The notes: generated by a model not told the origin, from the sequence alone. 64,000 bases of DNA from an uncultured Nonlabens sp. (GCA_947491755.1 CANLKV010000003.1:124001-188000); one strand, 5' to 3'. Shown: positions 9,577-19,615, counted from the first letter of the stretch. Made by a program: numbers and translations.

Positions 9577-11190
9577 TTAAACAATCGTACCGCTGGCTGC
9601 AGTAATTTCTTCTTTTGATTGATTTTTTCTCAGCTTTTCCTGGCTACGCTCATAGTCTTCCACACTTTCGCCACTCAATTTTTTTCTTAACAGTATAATG
9701 CTGCGCTTGCTGAATGGCTCAAAATTTAGCAGCAATAAATACAACAGAATAACCAAGCCAAACAGCACTAAAATTCCGTATAAACGCTTGCTAGAAACCA
9801 TTAAACCCTCTAGATGTACACTACGATACAAACTCATGGCCATTTTTTGAGTATAAGCTGCACCATCCATTTTACCTATTAAAGTTTCCACTGACTCACT
9901 TTGCCATTTACTATCAAGAAAATTAAAAATTGCGCCCCATACGCCTGGTCCAATCATAGTCCTGATCAATACCAAAACCGAAGCTACTCCAGCTGTAGCC
10001 TGAAAAGAAAGCTTATTTAAAGCATACAACCACACGCCGATGAATAAGATAGTCATACAAAAACCTCTCAATATGGAAGGTCCTATAAGTAATTCATAAC
10101 TTAAAGTGGATGAAACTAGAAAATACATTACACCATAATACAGTACATAAGTAGAATAACCTATGAATATATAGAACTTGAGCGATTTTTTGTGCATAAG
10201 CCATTTCATACTAAAAAAACCGGCTGCTACAATTCCTAAAATCAACCAAAGGTTCAGTGAGTTAGCATACACCGTGTCATATCCTAGAACTCCCCTAGTT
10301 ATTTTTGTCTGTATTGAGCCGCCAGCAAGCAGGAAGCCTAGCATAAACAACATAATTATTCCATGAGCAACATTGTATTGTTTTAGATGATTAAAATTGA
10401 TGAATGGTCTGCGAGACAAGGACTGTTTAATCAAATACAAGACGAAAGCACCTACCATAATCACCAGAGCTATAATTATTTGATCAGATCTAAAATAATT
10501 TTGTTGCTTTATAAATGATAGAACATACGCAAGAGCTAAAAACGTAATTGTAAATAGCATCATTCCCATCCAATCTAGATAGTAAAGAGGAACTTTCTTA
10601 AAGAATCGCTTATTATGTGCAAATACTGCCGTTAGCAAAAACAGAAATAACATCACAGCTGCCATCCCTATATTCACGTTTTCCCAATAAGTAAAGAAGC
10701 CTATTTTAGTCATAAAGTACCCTGATATTTGTGGTACTACTAGGGACAGTGCATAAAAAACGGAATAAAATTTTGCACGATCACCGTCCGGACTAATGAT
10801 ATACATTACTGGAATCATCAACTCCATGAGTGCAAACATTTTTGCAAAGCCTATTAAGAATGAACAACCCACAATGACTACTAAATGATCTGTAGTACCT
10901 ATCATAAAGGAGCATAAAGCGAGGGTAAACAATGAGGCAAGCATTAAATGCTTTGTGTAAAAGCGTAGTTTATATCTTAAAATGACGGGTAAACTAACCG
11001 CCATCCCAACAGTACAAGCATGATTTGCAAAAATGATCCACTCTGTAAAAGCACCTAGATCACTCGCCATGTATCCTGCATTTGCAGTATACACACCGCT
11101 GATAATCATTATAGGAAAGAGAAACAATAAAATCAGTAGTAATGTAACTGGTTTCGGAATCCAATCTGCGAAAAGACCAAAACTATACAT
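9577..11190 (-). CDS. MFS drug-efflux permease (EmrB/QacA-like)
   Basis: A 537-residue inner-membrane protein with about 14 hydrophobic helices and a charged cytoplasmic C-tail. It belongs with the HlyD and TolC genes directly upstream: the HlyD stop is 1 bp from this start, so the three are one operon. This is the EmrAB-TolC plan, exporting a hydrophobic compound across both membranes. The sequence is divergent from enterobacterial EmrB, so substrate and counter-ion are unknown. Flavobacterial homologues are simply annotated MFS transporter. Confidence 0.88.
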   Translation of the reverse strand: MYSFGLFADWIPKPVTLLLILLFLFPIMIISGVYTANAGYMASDLGAFTEWIIFANHACTVGMAVSLPVILRYKLRFYTKHLMLASLFTLALCSFMIGTTDHLVVIVGCSFLIGFAKMFALMELMIPVMYIISPDGDRAKFYSVFYALSLVVPQISGYFMTKIGFFTYWENVNIGMAAVMLFLFLLTAVFAHNKRFFKKVPLYYLDWMGMMLFTITFLALAYVLSFIKQQNYFRSDQIIIALVIMVGAFVLYLIKQSLSRRPFINFNHLKQYNVAHGIIMLFMLGFLLAGGSIQTKITRGVLGYDTVYANSLNLWLILGIVAAGFFSMKWLMHKKSLKFYIFIGYSTYVLYYGVMYFLVSSTLSYELLIGPSILRGFCMTILFIGVWLYALNKLSFQATAGVASVLVLIRTMIGPGVWGAIFNFLDSKWQSESVETLIGKMDGAAYTQKMAMSLYRSVHLEGLMVSSKRLYGILVLFGLVILLYLLLLNFEPFSKRSIILLRKKLSGESVEDYERSQEKLRKNQSKEEITAASGTIV

Positions 11191-11191
11191 A

Positions 11192-12253
11192 TCAATCTTC
11201 CAGAATCAAAACTACATTCATACCCACCAATACTTTATTGACTAGGTCCTGTTCATTATTCGATGTAAATTCTATTTTTACAGGGATCCTGCGTTGGATT
11301 TTTACAAAATTTCCTGCTGAGTTGTCCGATGGTATGGCAGCATATTCCGACCCTGTTGCTGCAGATATTGATGTGATGACTCCCTCAAAGGTTGTCCCCT
11401 CAACACCGTCAACATCAAAGTTGAGCGTGTCGCCTACGGCAATCAAATTGATTTGTTTTTCAAGTAAGTTTGCCTCGACCCATTTTGCATCATCTTGAAC
11501 TAAAGATGCTATTTGCTGTCCAGGTTGAATAAACTGACCTCGTGTGATCGTTTTTCTACCCATAACTCCATCCTCTGGAGCGACTATCGTGGCATATTTC
11601 AAATTCAATTCTGCTCTTTTTAGTGCAGCCTCTGCGGCTTCAATCTGTGCGTCAATAATTCCCAGCTGTGAACGCGCTTCAGTTGTAGAAAGTTGTGCTG
11701 TACTCTTCTGATTTTTTAGGGATTCAAGTTGTGATTGCAGCGTTTTTACTTTGGTCTCTACTAATTCATATTGTTGAAGCGTCACTGCCTCATTCTCTAA
11801 TAAGTTTTTATACCTCCTTAAATCAGCATTTGCATTGTCTAGCTGGGCTTGCAATCCATCAATATTAGCTTCTACAGTAGAAATACTGCTTCCTACCCGC
11901 TGCACCGATGACTCACTTGCCAGCTTTCCTGCGATAGCCTGACTTAACACTGCCTGAGCTTGATCAACTGCATTTGCAAAATCAGTCGTATCAAGAACAA
12001 GTAAGGTATCACCTTTCTTTACTTCCGTATGTTCATCAAAAAATATTTGATCTACATAACCAGGTACTCTTGTATTAATAGGATTTATATAGGTTTTTAC
12101 TTGGGCATCATTTACATAGGTATCATCGTTGATATGTAAATAATTGGTAAGTAAATACCATATTGCAAACATAACTGCTACAAACACGACGCTGTTTAAT
12201 ACAATAACGTAAAGCTTGTTAGTTTTTCTCCTCTTTTTGACCGTTGAATCCAT
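11192..12253 (-). CDS. HlyD/EmrA-family membrane fusion protein
   Basis: About 353 residues. One transmembrane helix (YVIVLNSVVFVAVMFAIWYL), then the first half of a barrel-sandwich (TRVPGYVDQIFFDEHTEVKKGDTLLVLD), a long coiled-coil hairpin of about 130 residues, and the second half (IVAPEDGVMGRKTI..GQFIQPGQQIASLV). It bridges the MFS pump and TolC in the periplasm. The ATG at 12253 (MDSTVKKRRK) is preferred, because the longer start lies inside the TolC gene and would misplace the membrane helix. Confidence 0.93.
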   Translation of the reverse strand: MDSTVKKRRKTNKLYVIVLNSVVFVAVMFAIWYLLTNYLHINDDTYVNDAQVKTYINPINTRVPGYVDQIFFDEHTEVKKGDTLLVLDTTDFANAVDQAQAVLSQAIAGKLASESSVQRVGSSISTVEANIDGLQAQLDNANADLRRYKNLLENEAVTLQQYELVETKVKTLQSQLESLKNQKSTAQLSTTEARSQLGIIDAQIEAAEAALKRAELNLKYATIVAPEDGVMGRKTITRGQFIQPGQQIASLVQDDAKWVEANLLEKQINLIAVGDTLNFDVDGVEGTTFEGVITSISAATGSEYAAIPSDNSAGNFVKIQRRIPVKIEFTSNNEQDLVNKVLVGMNVVLILED

Positions 12254-12278
12254 AATTAGAATTGGAATTGTCTCTATT

Positions 12279-13601
12279 CTATAATTGCCCAGTTGACCTA
12301 AGCAACTTGACATAATTGAGAACAATATTTGTTTTATCGTTAAGTAATTGCAACTCGGCTTGTAGTTTCAAATTAGCAGCATCAACAATTTCTATATAAG
12401 TAACTAACTGATTCTTATACTTAAGAGCTGTAATTCTATAATTTTCCGCGGCTGCGATCTCATTAAGGGTACTTACCTCTAGTTGCTCAATAGCCTGGTA
12501 GTAGTTTTTATAGGCCGCATTAACCTGTGCCTCGATCTCTTGCCTCACTGCCTCTTTTGCAAGGATTGACTGATCTATTAATCGCTTGTCTACTTCCTCT
12601 TTACGACGGTTTTTGTATACTGTTTCCAGATCGTAAGAAAGGCTAAGCCCTATCTGGTAGGTATTAATAAATAAATCCAATGGTGGCGAGGTTTGTGGTC
12701 GATTAGCATTGTAACCAGCAAAGCCTGCAAGTGTTGGTAATCGATCAGCTCTCGTTATCTCTAATGACTTTTCGGCAATAGCTATTTGATTTTCTGAAGC
12801 CAGCAACAATGGATTATTGTCAAATGCCATCGCTCTAAAATAAAGCTCGTCGTGTGTCTCATTCTGTAGTTTTAAATTTTCTACATCAGGAATAATAGAA
12901 ACCTCTTCATCCATCCCAGCCAGTAACGTCAGGTTTTTATTAGTGATAGAAATAGCATTCGATACCTGCAGGATGCTCTGTTCAATACCACGCTCTAGTA
13001 CCTGGGCTCTCAACAACTCGCTTTTGGTTATCATATTTTCATTGTAGAAATATTGAGCTGTCTTTGTTCTTTCTGTGGCTAGGTCGCGGTTATTTACGAG
13101 AATTGTTTTTTGGTTACGCAGGTTGTATAGGTTAATGTATAACTCTGCAGCCGCAAGTTTTATGGTTTGCTCTACATCCAGATATTGGTTTTCAGTAAAA
13201 AACTTATTGAGCTCTGCAAGATCTATTGCCTTGTTAACCCGCCCACCAGCATAAAGTAGTTGAGTGACATTTAAATTGAGTTGATTACCAAAATTTGGGA
13301 TATCAATATTTTCAAGAGAGGTCAAACTTGTATCAAACAATTGAACATCACTTAAATAAAATGCCTGAGCATTTAAATTGATGTCGGGTAACCTGTTGTT
13401 TTTTACTTCTCCTATATTGGCATCTGCAACCAGTATGTTATTTGACGCGAGCTGTAACTGAATGTTATTTTCCTCAATTTTCTGGGCGAGCTCTTCAATG
13501 GTCACCTTCTGTTCATTCTGCTCCTGTGCAAGCATAGACCCTGCCCAACATATTACCAGTAATAGAATGTACGTTTTCTTAGCGTTACTTAAGACGATCA
13601 T
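12279..13601 (-). CDS. TolC-family outer membrane efflux protein
   Basis: 440 residues with a signal peptide (ILLLVICWAGSMLA, then QEQN) and the duplicated coiled-coil/beta layout of TolC, including the second-half SLSYDLETVYKNRRKEEVDKRL region. It is the first gene of the efflux operon and supplies the outer-membrane exit duct for the downstream HlyD and MFS proteins. Length is typical of the family. Confidence 0.92.
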   Translation of the reverse strand: MIVLSNAKKTYILLLVICWAGSMLAQEQNEQKVTIEELAQKIEENNIQLQLASNNILVADANIGEVKNNRLPDINLNAQAFYLSDVQLFDTSLTSLENIDIPNFGNQLNLNVTQLLYAGGRVNKAIDLAELNKFFTENQYLDVEQTIKLAAAELYINLYNLRNQKTILVNNRDLATERTKTAQYFYNENMITKSELLRAQVLERGIEQSILQVSNAISITNKNLTLLAGMDEEVSIIPDVENLKLQNETHDELYFRAMAFDNNPLLLASENQIAIAEKSLEITRADRLPTLAGFAGYNANRPQTSPPLDLFINTYQIGLSLSYDLETVYKNRRKEEVDKRLIDQSILAKEAVRQEIEAQVNAAYKNYYQAIEQLEVSTLNEIAAAENYRITALKYKNQLVTYIEIVDAANLKLQAELQLLNDKTNIVLNYVKLLRSTGQL

Positions 13602-13921
13602 GCGGTAATAAAGAAATGGTTAGTGTAATCTATTGAAAGAGTCAAAAGTATAAAATAAACTCTATACCAGTCACTAAACAATTGAACGAACATGATTTTA
13701 ATAATTAGTCGCACGATTTAATTTAGAGTGTTTGAAATTTAAATCCAACCTCATTCGCATTAAAAAAAGTTGATCTAATAAAATGATAAGCGTTTAAGAG
13801 TCAAGCTAGCATAGAGCTTACTGCGTATTTATGTTACTTATAATCAAATAAAAGCTGTGCGGTTTTATAGATAAATTAATTGTTTTGATGTTTATTTGCT
13901 ATAAATCAATCAACTATCAAC
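13602..13921. other. AT-rich intergenic region between divergent genes
   Basis: 320 bp between the TolC operon and the AI-2E permease, which are divergent. It must hold both promoters. I see no perfect TAnnTTTG box at short range, no hairpin, no palindrome copy and no convincing small gene. Confidence 0.6.
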
Positions 13922-15037
13922 ATGAAATCATTTAATATCACTGGTTTTATAAAAATTACTCTTATCGCCTTACTTGTATTATGGGTGATGTTATTAATCA
14001 AACCGTTTATCGGAATACTAGCATGGGCAGTAATACTCGCCATAGCCTTATCTCCTGTTTTTAAATGGTTTACAGAAATATTAGGAATAAAACGAAAAGG
14101 CATATTAACAAAAATATTCTCTACAATCATCTTGGGTCTATTGTTGATCCCTACCTATCTATTGACCTCATCCATTATTCAAAGTATAGATCAAACGGTG
14201 AGTAAGGTAGAAAGAAATGAACTACAAATAGCACCACCATCCATAGAGGTGAAAGACTGGCCCCTTATAGGACCTGATCTTTATAAAAACTGGCAGGAGC
14301 TTGCGGCAGATTCAAGGAATTATTTAAATACCCATCAAGAATTTATCAAAAAACTAGGATCAGAAGGTGCAAAAAAGTTTGCTGGCGTACTAGGCACTAT
14401 TTTATCATTTGTTTTATCTACAATCATTGCCATCATTCTAATGACTAATGCAGATAATGCTTACAGTAACAGCGTTAAATTCATGAATAAACTTTATGCA
14501 GATAATAAAGGGCAGCAACTGCTATTGATAGCTAGAGACACCGTGCGCAACGTGGTTAAAGGCATCTTATTTGTAGCCATTTTGCAGGCAGTCTTATGTT
14601 TTATAGGATTTAAGTTTTTTGGGATACCAGCCGCCTCAATATTTGCATTTGTGGTTTTGATCGCTGCTATCATAGGATTGCCCGTTACACTAGTCGTTTT
14701 ACCTACCATATTGATAGCTTTTAATATGGCAGATGATCAGCTTACCGCAGTGATCTTTACTGTTTATATTATTATCGTGTCTCTTATGGATAATGTTCTT
14801 AAACCTATTCTACTGGCCAAAGGTTTGAAAACCCCCATGGTATTGATCCTTATAGGAGCACTAGGCGGCGTATTATTGCACGGTATAATAGGTCTATTTA
14901 TCGGTACGGTATTGCTAGCGGTGATGCATCAACTATATCTAGCATGGATAGCACAAGAAGATACCAGCATTAAAGAGGATATTACTCTTGCTACCGTGGG
15001 TCTAGAAGAATCAAACCAGACAGATACCACCGAGTAA
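13922..15037 (+). CDS. AI-2E family transporter (PerM-like)
   Basis: A 371-residue inner-membrane protein with about eight helices: two N-terminal pairs, a periplasmic stretch with coil-like charged residues (~80-140), and the conserved C-terminal region with DNVLKPILLAKGLKTPMVLILIGALGG. Family members are exporters or Na+/H+ antiporters. AI-2 export itself has rarely been shown, so I do not infer quorum sensing. The C-tail is acidic. Confidence 0.9.
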   Translation: MKSFNITGFIKITLIALLVLWVMLLIKPFIGILAWAVILAIALSPVFKWFTEILGIKRKGILTKIFSTIILGLLLIPTYLLTSSIIQSIDQTVSKVERNELQIAPPSIEVKDWPLIGPDLYKNWQELAADSRNYLNTHQEFIKKLGSEGAKKFAGVLGTILSFVLSTIIAIILMTNADNAYSNSVKFMNKLYADNKGQQLLLIARDTVRNVVKGILFVAILQAVLCFIGFKFFGIPAASIFAFVVLIAAIIGLPVTLVVLPTILIAFNMADDQLTAVIFTVYIIIVSLMDNVLKPILLAKGLKTPMVLILIGALGGVLLHGIIGLFIGTVLLAVMHQLYLAWIAQEDTSIKEDITLATVGLEESNQTDTTE

Positions 15038-15234
15038 CTCCGGGATTAAAATTACTTTTAAGTAAAATTAATTAATAATTATTTCAATCATTCGCATCTA
15101 ATCGTCTCCTATTTTGATATTAAATGATCAAATAAAGGTAACCCTGCAATTGCTATAGAGCGATGATATCCTAGAATTCATGAATCAACCCGTTGTTATT
15201 ATTTAATTTATATGCAAAACGCCTGTCAAGTTAT

Positions 15235-15250
15235 CGCTTTCGCGAAAGCG
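15235..15250. repeat. 16-bp palindrome, copy 2 (intergenic)
   Basis: Perfect CGCTTTCGCGAAAGCG, 110 bp upstream of lysS and 41 bp before its -33 box. No U-tract follows, so it is unlike a terminator. Confidence 0.9.
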
Positions 15251-15291
15251 AAATTTAGACAAATTGCATTGCATTCTAGCTCTTAAAGTGT

Positions 15292-15322
15292 TTTGTAAGA
15301 CAGCCATGCGCTGTTATCTTTG
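15292..15322 (+). promoter_or_regulatory. lysS promoter
   Basis: TTTG at 15292-15295 and TATCTTTG at 15315-15322, with a 19-nt spacer. This is the best consensus match in the window and gives a 5' leader of about 15-20 nt. Confidence 0.75.
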
Positions 15323-15344
15323 CAAGCTTAAATCTGCTTAAAAT

Positions 15345-17039
15345 ATGCCACTTTCTGAACAGGAAATCGTTAGACGCGAAAAACTACACAAACTAAGAGA
15401 CATGGGTATCGACCCATATCCCGCGGCACAGTATCATGTCACAACCAGCACTGCAGCTATAAAATCTCATTTTGAAGAAGGAAAGAAAGTAGTCATTGCA
15501 GGAAGATTGATGTCCCGCAGAATACAGGGTAAAGCCTCATTTGCAGAATTGCAAGATGGTAAAGGAAAAATACAAGTGTATTTTAATCGCGATGAAATCT
15601 GCACAGGCGACGATAAGACCTTATATAACGAGGTATACAAAAAATTACTTGATATAGGCGATTTTATAGGAATTGAGGGGGAATTGTTCACGACAAATGT
15701 GGGCGAACAAACCATTATGGTCAAAAATTTTGTTTTATTAAGCAAGGCGTTGAAACCCCTACCGCTGCCCAAAACTGATGCAGATGGTAATACCTATGAC
15801 GAGTTTAATGATCCTGAAATGCGATACCGCCAGCGCTATGCAGACCTTGTGGTAAACCCTAGTGTAAAGGATGTTTTTGTTAAAAGAACAAAGCTATTTA
15901 ACGCTATGCGTTCATTTTTCAATGAACGAGAGTATTTTGAGGTAGAAACACCCATACTACAACCCATACCAGGTGGTGCAGCTGCAAAACCATTTGTCAC
16001 ACACCACAATTCTCTAGACATTCCTTTATATATGAGAATTGCAAACGAACTTTATTTAAAGCGCCTTATTGTAGGTGGTTTTGATGGAGTTTATGAATTC
16101 AGTAAAAATTTCAGGAATGAAGGGATGGATCGCACCCACAATCCAGAGTTTACCGCTATGGAGATCTATGTTTCCTACAAGGATTACAACTGGATGATGG
16201 AATTTACCGAGAATTTACTGGAACATTGTGCAGTTGCTGTAAATGGTGGTACAAAAAGTACCTTTGGCCAGCATGAGATTGAATGGAAAGCGCCTTATCC
16301 ACGCGTCACTATGACTGATGCCATAAAGCAATTTACTGGCTTTGACATTACTGGTAAAACAGAAGCGGAGCTATATGATTTTGCTAAATCGATTGATATA
16401 GAAGTGGATCAATCAATGGGTAAAGGAAAATTGATTGATGAAATTTTTGGAGAAAAATGTGAAGGTAATTTTATCCAACCCACCTTTATAACAGATTATC
16501 CTAAAGAAATGAGCCCACTGTGTAAAACACACCGTGAGAATCCTGAGCTTACAGAGCGTTTTGAACTCATGGTATGTGGTAAAGAAATTGCAAATGCTTA
16601 CAGCGAGTTGAACGACCCTATCGATCAAAGGGAACGTTTTGAGGCACAGGCAGCGCTTGCAGATCGCGGTGATGACGAGGCGATGTTTATCGATCAAGAT
16701 TTCTTAAGAGCACTTGAATATGGAATGCCGCCTACATCTGGTCTGGGCATAGGAATGGATCGATTGATCATGTTTTTAACCAATAATCCGTCCATTCAAG
16801 AAGTCTTATTCTTCCCACAAATGAGACCAGAGAAAAAGGCTGGTGTCGAGTTAAATGAAGACGAGAAAATTGTTTTTGAACGTCTTAAAAAACATCAAAA
16901 AGCAGACCTGAACCATTTAAAAGAGGAGTCAGGATTATCTAACAAAAAATGGGATAAAGCTGTTAAAGGACTTACTAATAAAAAGGTCGCCAAAGTATCT
17001 AAAACCGACGATGGCTTATTTATTGAGCTGAGCAGTTAA
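15345..17039 (+). CDS. lysS: Lysine--tRNA ligase, class II
   Basis: A 564-residue aminoacyl-tRNA synthetase charging tRNA-Lys. The N-terminal OB fold (~45-150) binds the anticodon. The catalytic domain carries motif 2 (FRNEGMDRTHNPEFT) and motif 3 (GLGIGMDRLIMFL). After the usual bacterial end (QEVLFFPQMRPE) there is a further ~60-residue domain with a helix-turn-helix-like pattern (EKIVFERLKKH..LNHLKEESGLSNKKWDKAVKGL). That extension is normal for Flavobacteriia and absent from E. coli LysS. A strong terminator follows. Confidence 0.98.
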   Translation: MPLSEQEIVRREKLHKLRDMGIDPYPAAQYHVTTSTAAIKSHFEEGKKVVIAGRLMSRRIQGKASFAELQDGKGKIQVYFNRDEICTGDDKTLYNEVYKKLLDIGDFIGIEGELFTTNVGEQTIMVKNFVLLSKALKPLPLPKTDADGNTYDEFNDPEMRYRQRYADLVVNPSVKDVFVKRTKLFNAMRSFFNEREYFEVETPILQPIPGGAAAKPFVTHHNSLDIPLYMRIANELYLKRLIVGGFDGVYEFSKNFRNEGMDRTHNPEFTAMEIYVSYKDYNWMMEFTENLLEHCAVAVNGGTKSTFGQHEIEWKAPYPRVTMTDAIKQFTGFDITGKTEAELYDFAKSIDIEVDQSMGKGKLIDEIFGEKCEGNFIQPTFITDYPKEMSPLCKTHRENPELTERFELMVCGKEIANAYSELNDPIDQRERFEAQAALADRGDDEAMFIDQDFLRALEYGMPPTSGLGIGMDRLIMFLTNNPSIQEVLFFPQMRPEKKAGVELNEDEKIVFERLKKHQKADLNHLKEESGLSNKKWDKAVKGLTNKKVAKVSKTDDGLFIELSS

Positions 17040-17062
17040 TAAATCTTAACAAAGAATCTTTA

Positions 17063-17102
17063 AAAAGCGAGGGATGTATCGATGGATACATCCCTCGCTT
17101 TT
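17063..17102. terminator. Bidirectional rho-independent terminator
   Basis: An 18-bp perfect stem with loop GATG, A-run on one side and T-run on the other, exactly between the convergent lysS and the glycosidase-like lipoprotein gene. Confidence 0.93.
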
Positions 17103-17103
17103 A

Positions 17104-18558
17104 TTAGTTGGATAGAGTTACCTTGATAGTATTGACGCTATACTGTCCTGTTGTAATCTCAATGTCCTGGACAGGTGTTGAATAATTTTCACTGTCCATG
17201 ATTACACCATTATTATTCTCGTCTGTAACTGTCATCTCATAGCTCGATATATTCAAAGAGCTACCGCTATTAGTTTGAAGATTAAGATTGATGGTTCGAT
17301 CTTCCGCTGTATAATTTGAGTAGGTTATGTAAACCTCATTGTCATTTTCTTTTCTGAAAGCGATCGTCTGCGATTGAAAGTCATAAACAGCATCAGTACT
17401 TAGCACTCGAGAAAATTCTGGTTGCATACTGGTAAGCTGTTGAAAAACAAAGTAGTGCTTGTACCTAATGGGCGCAGCAGCATTCCATGCTACTTGCATC
17501 AACCCACCAGGATGGAAATCATTAGGATAATTATTTTCAAAATACCACCAGCTGCTTACACCACCGTTAACAGCGGTGCTGATTAAATTTGCCATGGACA
17601 AGGCAGCCTCATGAGGCCTAGTTTTTGTGCCGCTTTCAATAAAATCGCCTCTCAGGGCGTGGGTCTCAGACTGATAGATTGGTTTACCCTCTGCCTCGGC
17701 TACAATATCTTCAAACAATTCTGGGATAGCTCCATTCTCATATTGATGGGTGGCTACAATATCTATTTGATTCCACGCATTAGGATAATTGTTCTTTATG
17801 TATTGTAAATATTCTACACAGCCTATAGTAGATATAGAGCTGGGACCCATGATAAGTGGCATAGGCATTCCTGTAGTATTAACAGCTGGATCATTGATTA
17901 ATGCCTTAAATTTTGGCACCGCTTGATCGAATATACGCGCAACGGCTTCTTTTGTGTTTCCATTAAGCCCATAATGCTGGACTCTAAATGGACGATCCAG
18001 ATCAGGCTCATTTACAACATTAAGAATTTCTGTAGTGACACCTCTCACGTGGAACCCTTGCAGTAGTCTGAAGTACCACATAGCAACACGATCATATATA
18101 TTAGGGTCATCTGTGTCAAGTACCTTAAATACATTCCCGTTGATCGTTTTATCTACCATTAAATCTGCAGGGAATTTTTGACCTACCAGTGAGAATTCAA
18201 GATCTGGACTGTAGACTTTCGCAGCTTTCACATAATTTGCCCTACGATCATAATAAGCCGGATCGTCCTCTGGATAAATCTCTATATAATCCTGAAAATA
18301 CTTCATATTTAAATCTTTAGCCATGTACTGTATGGCGAGATCTTGAGAAGCTTCATTCATGCTGTAATGGTGTCCTAAAAACAATCCTATAGAAACCCCA
18401 CCACCTTTAAATGCATGCTGATAATCCTCTGCATTTACGGTAATTTTTTGAATGTCGCTATCGTTGCTACTCTCATCAACTGAGTTGTCATCTGAAGAGC
18501 ACGAAGCCAGAAAAACAGTTAAAGCAAACACTGATATGCGTAAAAGTGACTTGTACAT
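17104..18558 (-). CDS. Glycoside-hydrolase-like surface lipoprotein
   Basis: 484 residues with a lipoprotein signal ending SCSSDDN (Cys20). The acidic residues after the Cys resemble Bacteroidota surface-export signals. The middle is a (beta/alpha)8-like region with two candidate catalytic acids: E184 in the NVVNEP motif (acid/base of clan GH-A) and E298 in YQSETHAL (nucleophile). WWYFENNY and a C-terminal beta-sandwich (~390-484) resemble GH30/GH39-type enzymes, but I cannot fix the family or substrate. No SusC/D pair is nearby. Confidence 0.7.
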   Translation of the reverse strand: MYKSLLRISVFALTVFLASCSSDDNSVDESSNDSDIQKITVNAEDYQHAFKGGGVSIGLFLGHHYSMNEASQDLAIQYMAKDLNMKYFQDYIEIYPEDDPAYYDRRANYVKAAKVYSPDLEFSLVGQKFPADLMVDKTINGNVFKVLDTDDPNIYDRVAMWYFRLLQGFHVRGVTTEILNVVNEPDLDRPFRVQHYGLNGNTKEAVARIFDQAVPKFKALINDPAVNTTGMPMPLIMGPSSISTIGCVEYLQYIKNNYPNAWNQIDIVATHQYENGAIPELFEDIVAEAEGKPIYQSETHALRGDFIESGTKTRPHEAALSMANLISTAVNGGVSSWWYFENNYPNDFHPGGLMQVAWNAAAPIRYKHYFVFQQLTSMQPEFSRVLSTDAVYDFQSQTIAFRKENDNEVYITYSNYTAEDRTINLNLQTNSGSSLNISSYEMTVTDENNNGVIMDSENYSTPVQDIEITTGQYSVNTIKVTLSN

Positions 18559-18800
18559 AATTTCTTTTTTAATCGACTGTAAAACTATTGACTATGAAAG
18601 TTAAATCAATGCCACCGCAACCGTATCCTGTAGCATACTGGTTTCTTACAAATAAGATTCAGATAACAAAAGCAACCTTATCTGAAAAAAGAGTGCGTAA
18701 GGAGTGATACAGCAATCTGTCATACTTGTTTTAATACATGAAACTTGTAATGACCTATCGCAAAAAGCATGTACAATTCCTGGGTATAACCGTTTGAAAA

Positions 18801-19070
18801 TTAATTTCCAGCCGTCGCCGCTAGTAATGCGGCCCCAAATAATAGTGCAAATACTATGTATAAAACTATAAGGAATACATAGAACAGAAGCATCCCTTTT
18901 GCCCAATTCCTTCTGGAAACATTTGGATCGTTACCAAAGCCCCATATAAAAAGCATAATTAATCCTATTAATGGTATTGCAGATACCAGTATATAAAGCA
19001 TCCATTTAAAAGGTGTATTAGTAAGTGATTGCGCTGGATGCTCACGGTGTATAAATGGGTCGTTTTCCAT
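18801..19070 (-). CDS. Small two-helix membrane protein
   Basis: 89 residues: a polar N-terminus (MENDPFIHREHPAQ), then two hydrophobic helices (about 24-45 and 60-88) separated by a short charged loop (GNDPNVSRRNWAKG). I do not recognise a family, and the function is unknown. The two hundred or so bases downstream, up to the glycosidase gene, hold no further gene that I can support. Confidence 0.6.
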   Translation of the reverse strand: MENDPFIHREHPAQSLTNTPFKWMLYILVSAIPLIGLIMLFIWGFGNDPNVSRRNWAKGMLLFYVFLIVLYIVFALLFGAALLAATAGN

Positions 19071-19159
19071 AATGGGTTAGTTGTTTATTAAATGACTCAA
19101 TTTAAACTATTTAATGAATATCAAGTCACAGACTGCACAAACAAATTGAAACTATACTC

Positions 19160-19594
19160 ATGAAAAAGTGCTTATTTCCATTTCTCTTTCTTCTATTTGC
19201 CGTTACCACACAAGCTCAAAGAGATGACAATCGCAAGGCAAGACGTGCAGCCCTGGCTCAAAATGTAAGTCCAGAAAATCTTGCCTCTCTTCAAGCAAAA
19301 AAATTAACACTGGCACTAGACCTAAGTGACCAGCAGCAAAATCAACTGCAAGAGGTATTATTACAAGCTGCTACTCAAAAACAAAACGCTCGCGCAAATA
19401 GAAATGAAAACAGACCAGATAGCAGACAAGAAAGATTAGCTCTAGCAGAGGCTCGCATGGATGATATGATTGCCACAAAAAGAGCAATCAAAGAAATATT
19501 GAACGCAGAACAGTATGAGAAGTTTGAAAAGATGAAAATAAAGCGTCAACGTAATAAAATGGAACAAGCAGAAAAGCCACGCCGTGGTAAATAA
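19160..19594 (+). CDS. Periplasmic Spy/LTXXQ-like helical protein
   Basis: 144 residues with a signal peptide (CLFPFLFLLFAVTTQA, then Q). The remainder is highly charged and helical, with a LDLSDQQQNQLQEVLLQA segment resembling the LTxxQ repeat of Spy/CpxP-type periplasmic chaperones and the DUF4890-like proteins of Bacteroidota. The C-terminus is strongly basic. The next gene encodes a shorter protein of the same build. Role in envelope stress is inference. Confidence 0.65.
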   Translation: MKKCLFPFLFLLFAVTTQAQRDDNRKARRAALAQNVSPENLASLQAKKLTLALDLSDQQQNQLQEVLLQAATQKQNARANRNENRPDSRQERLALAEARMDDMIATKRAIKEILNAEQYEKFEKMKIKRQRNKMEQAEKPRRGK

Positions 19595-19615
19595 ATAATA
19601 GTTGGTTAGTTAGTT

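Larger units (their letters stand above)
15038..15344. other. Intergenic region with a palindrome copy and the lysS promoter
   Basis: 307 bp with no gene. It holds a perfect 16-bp palindrome and, nearer lysS, a well-matched promoter. The rest is AT-rich with no hairpin. Confidence 0.7.

Noticed and set aside
18646-18906. A second small protein near the two-helix membrane protein
   Set aside because: It overlaps that gene on the same strand and has no signal, motif or plausible start context.
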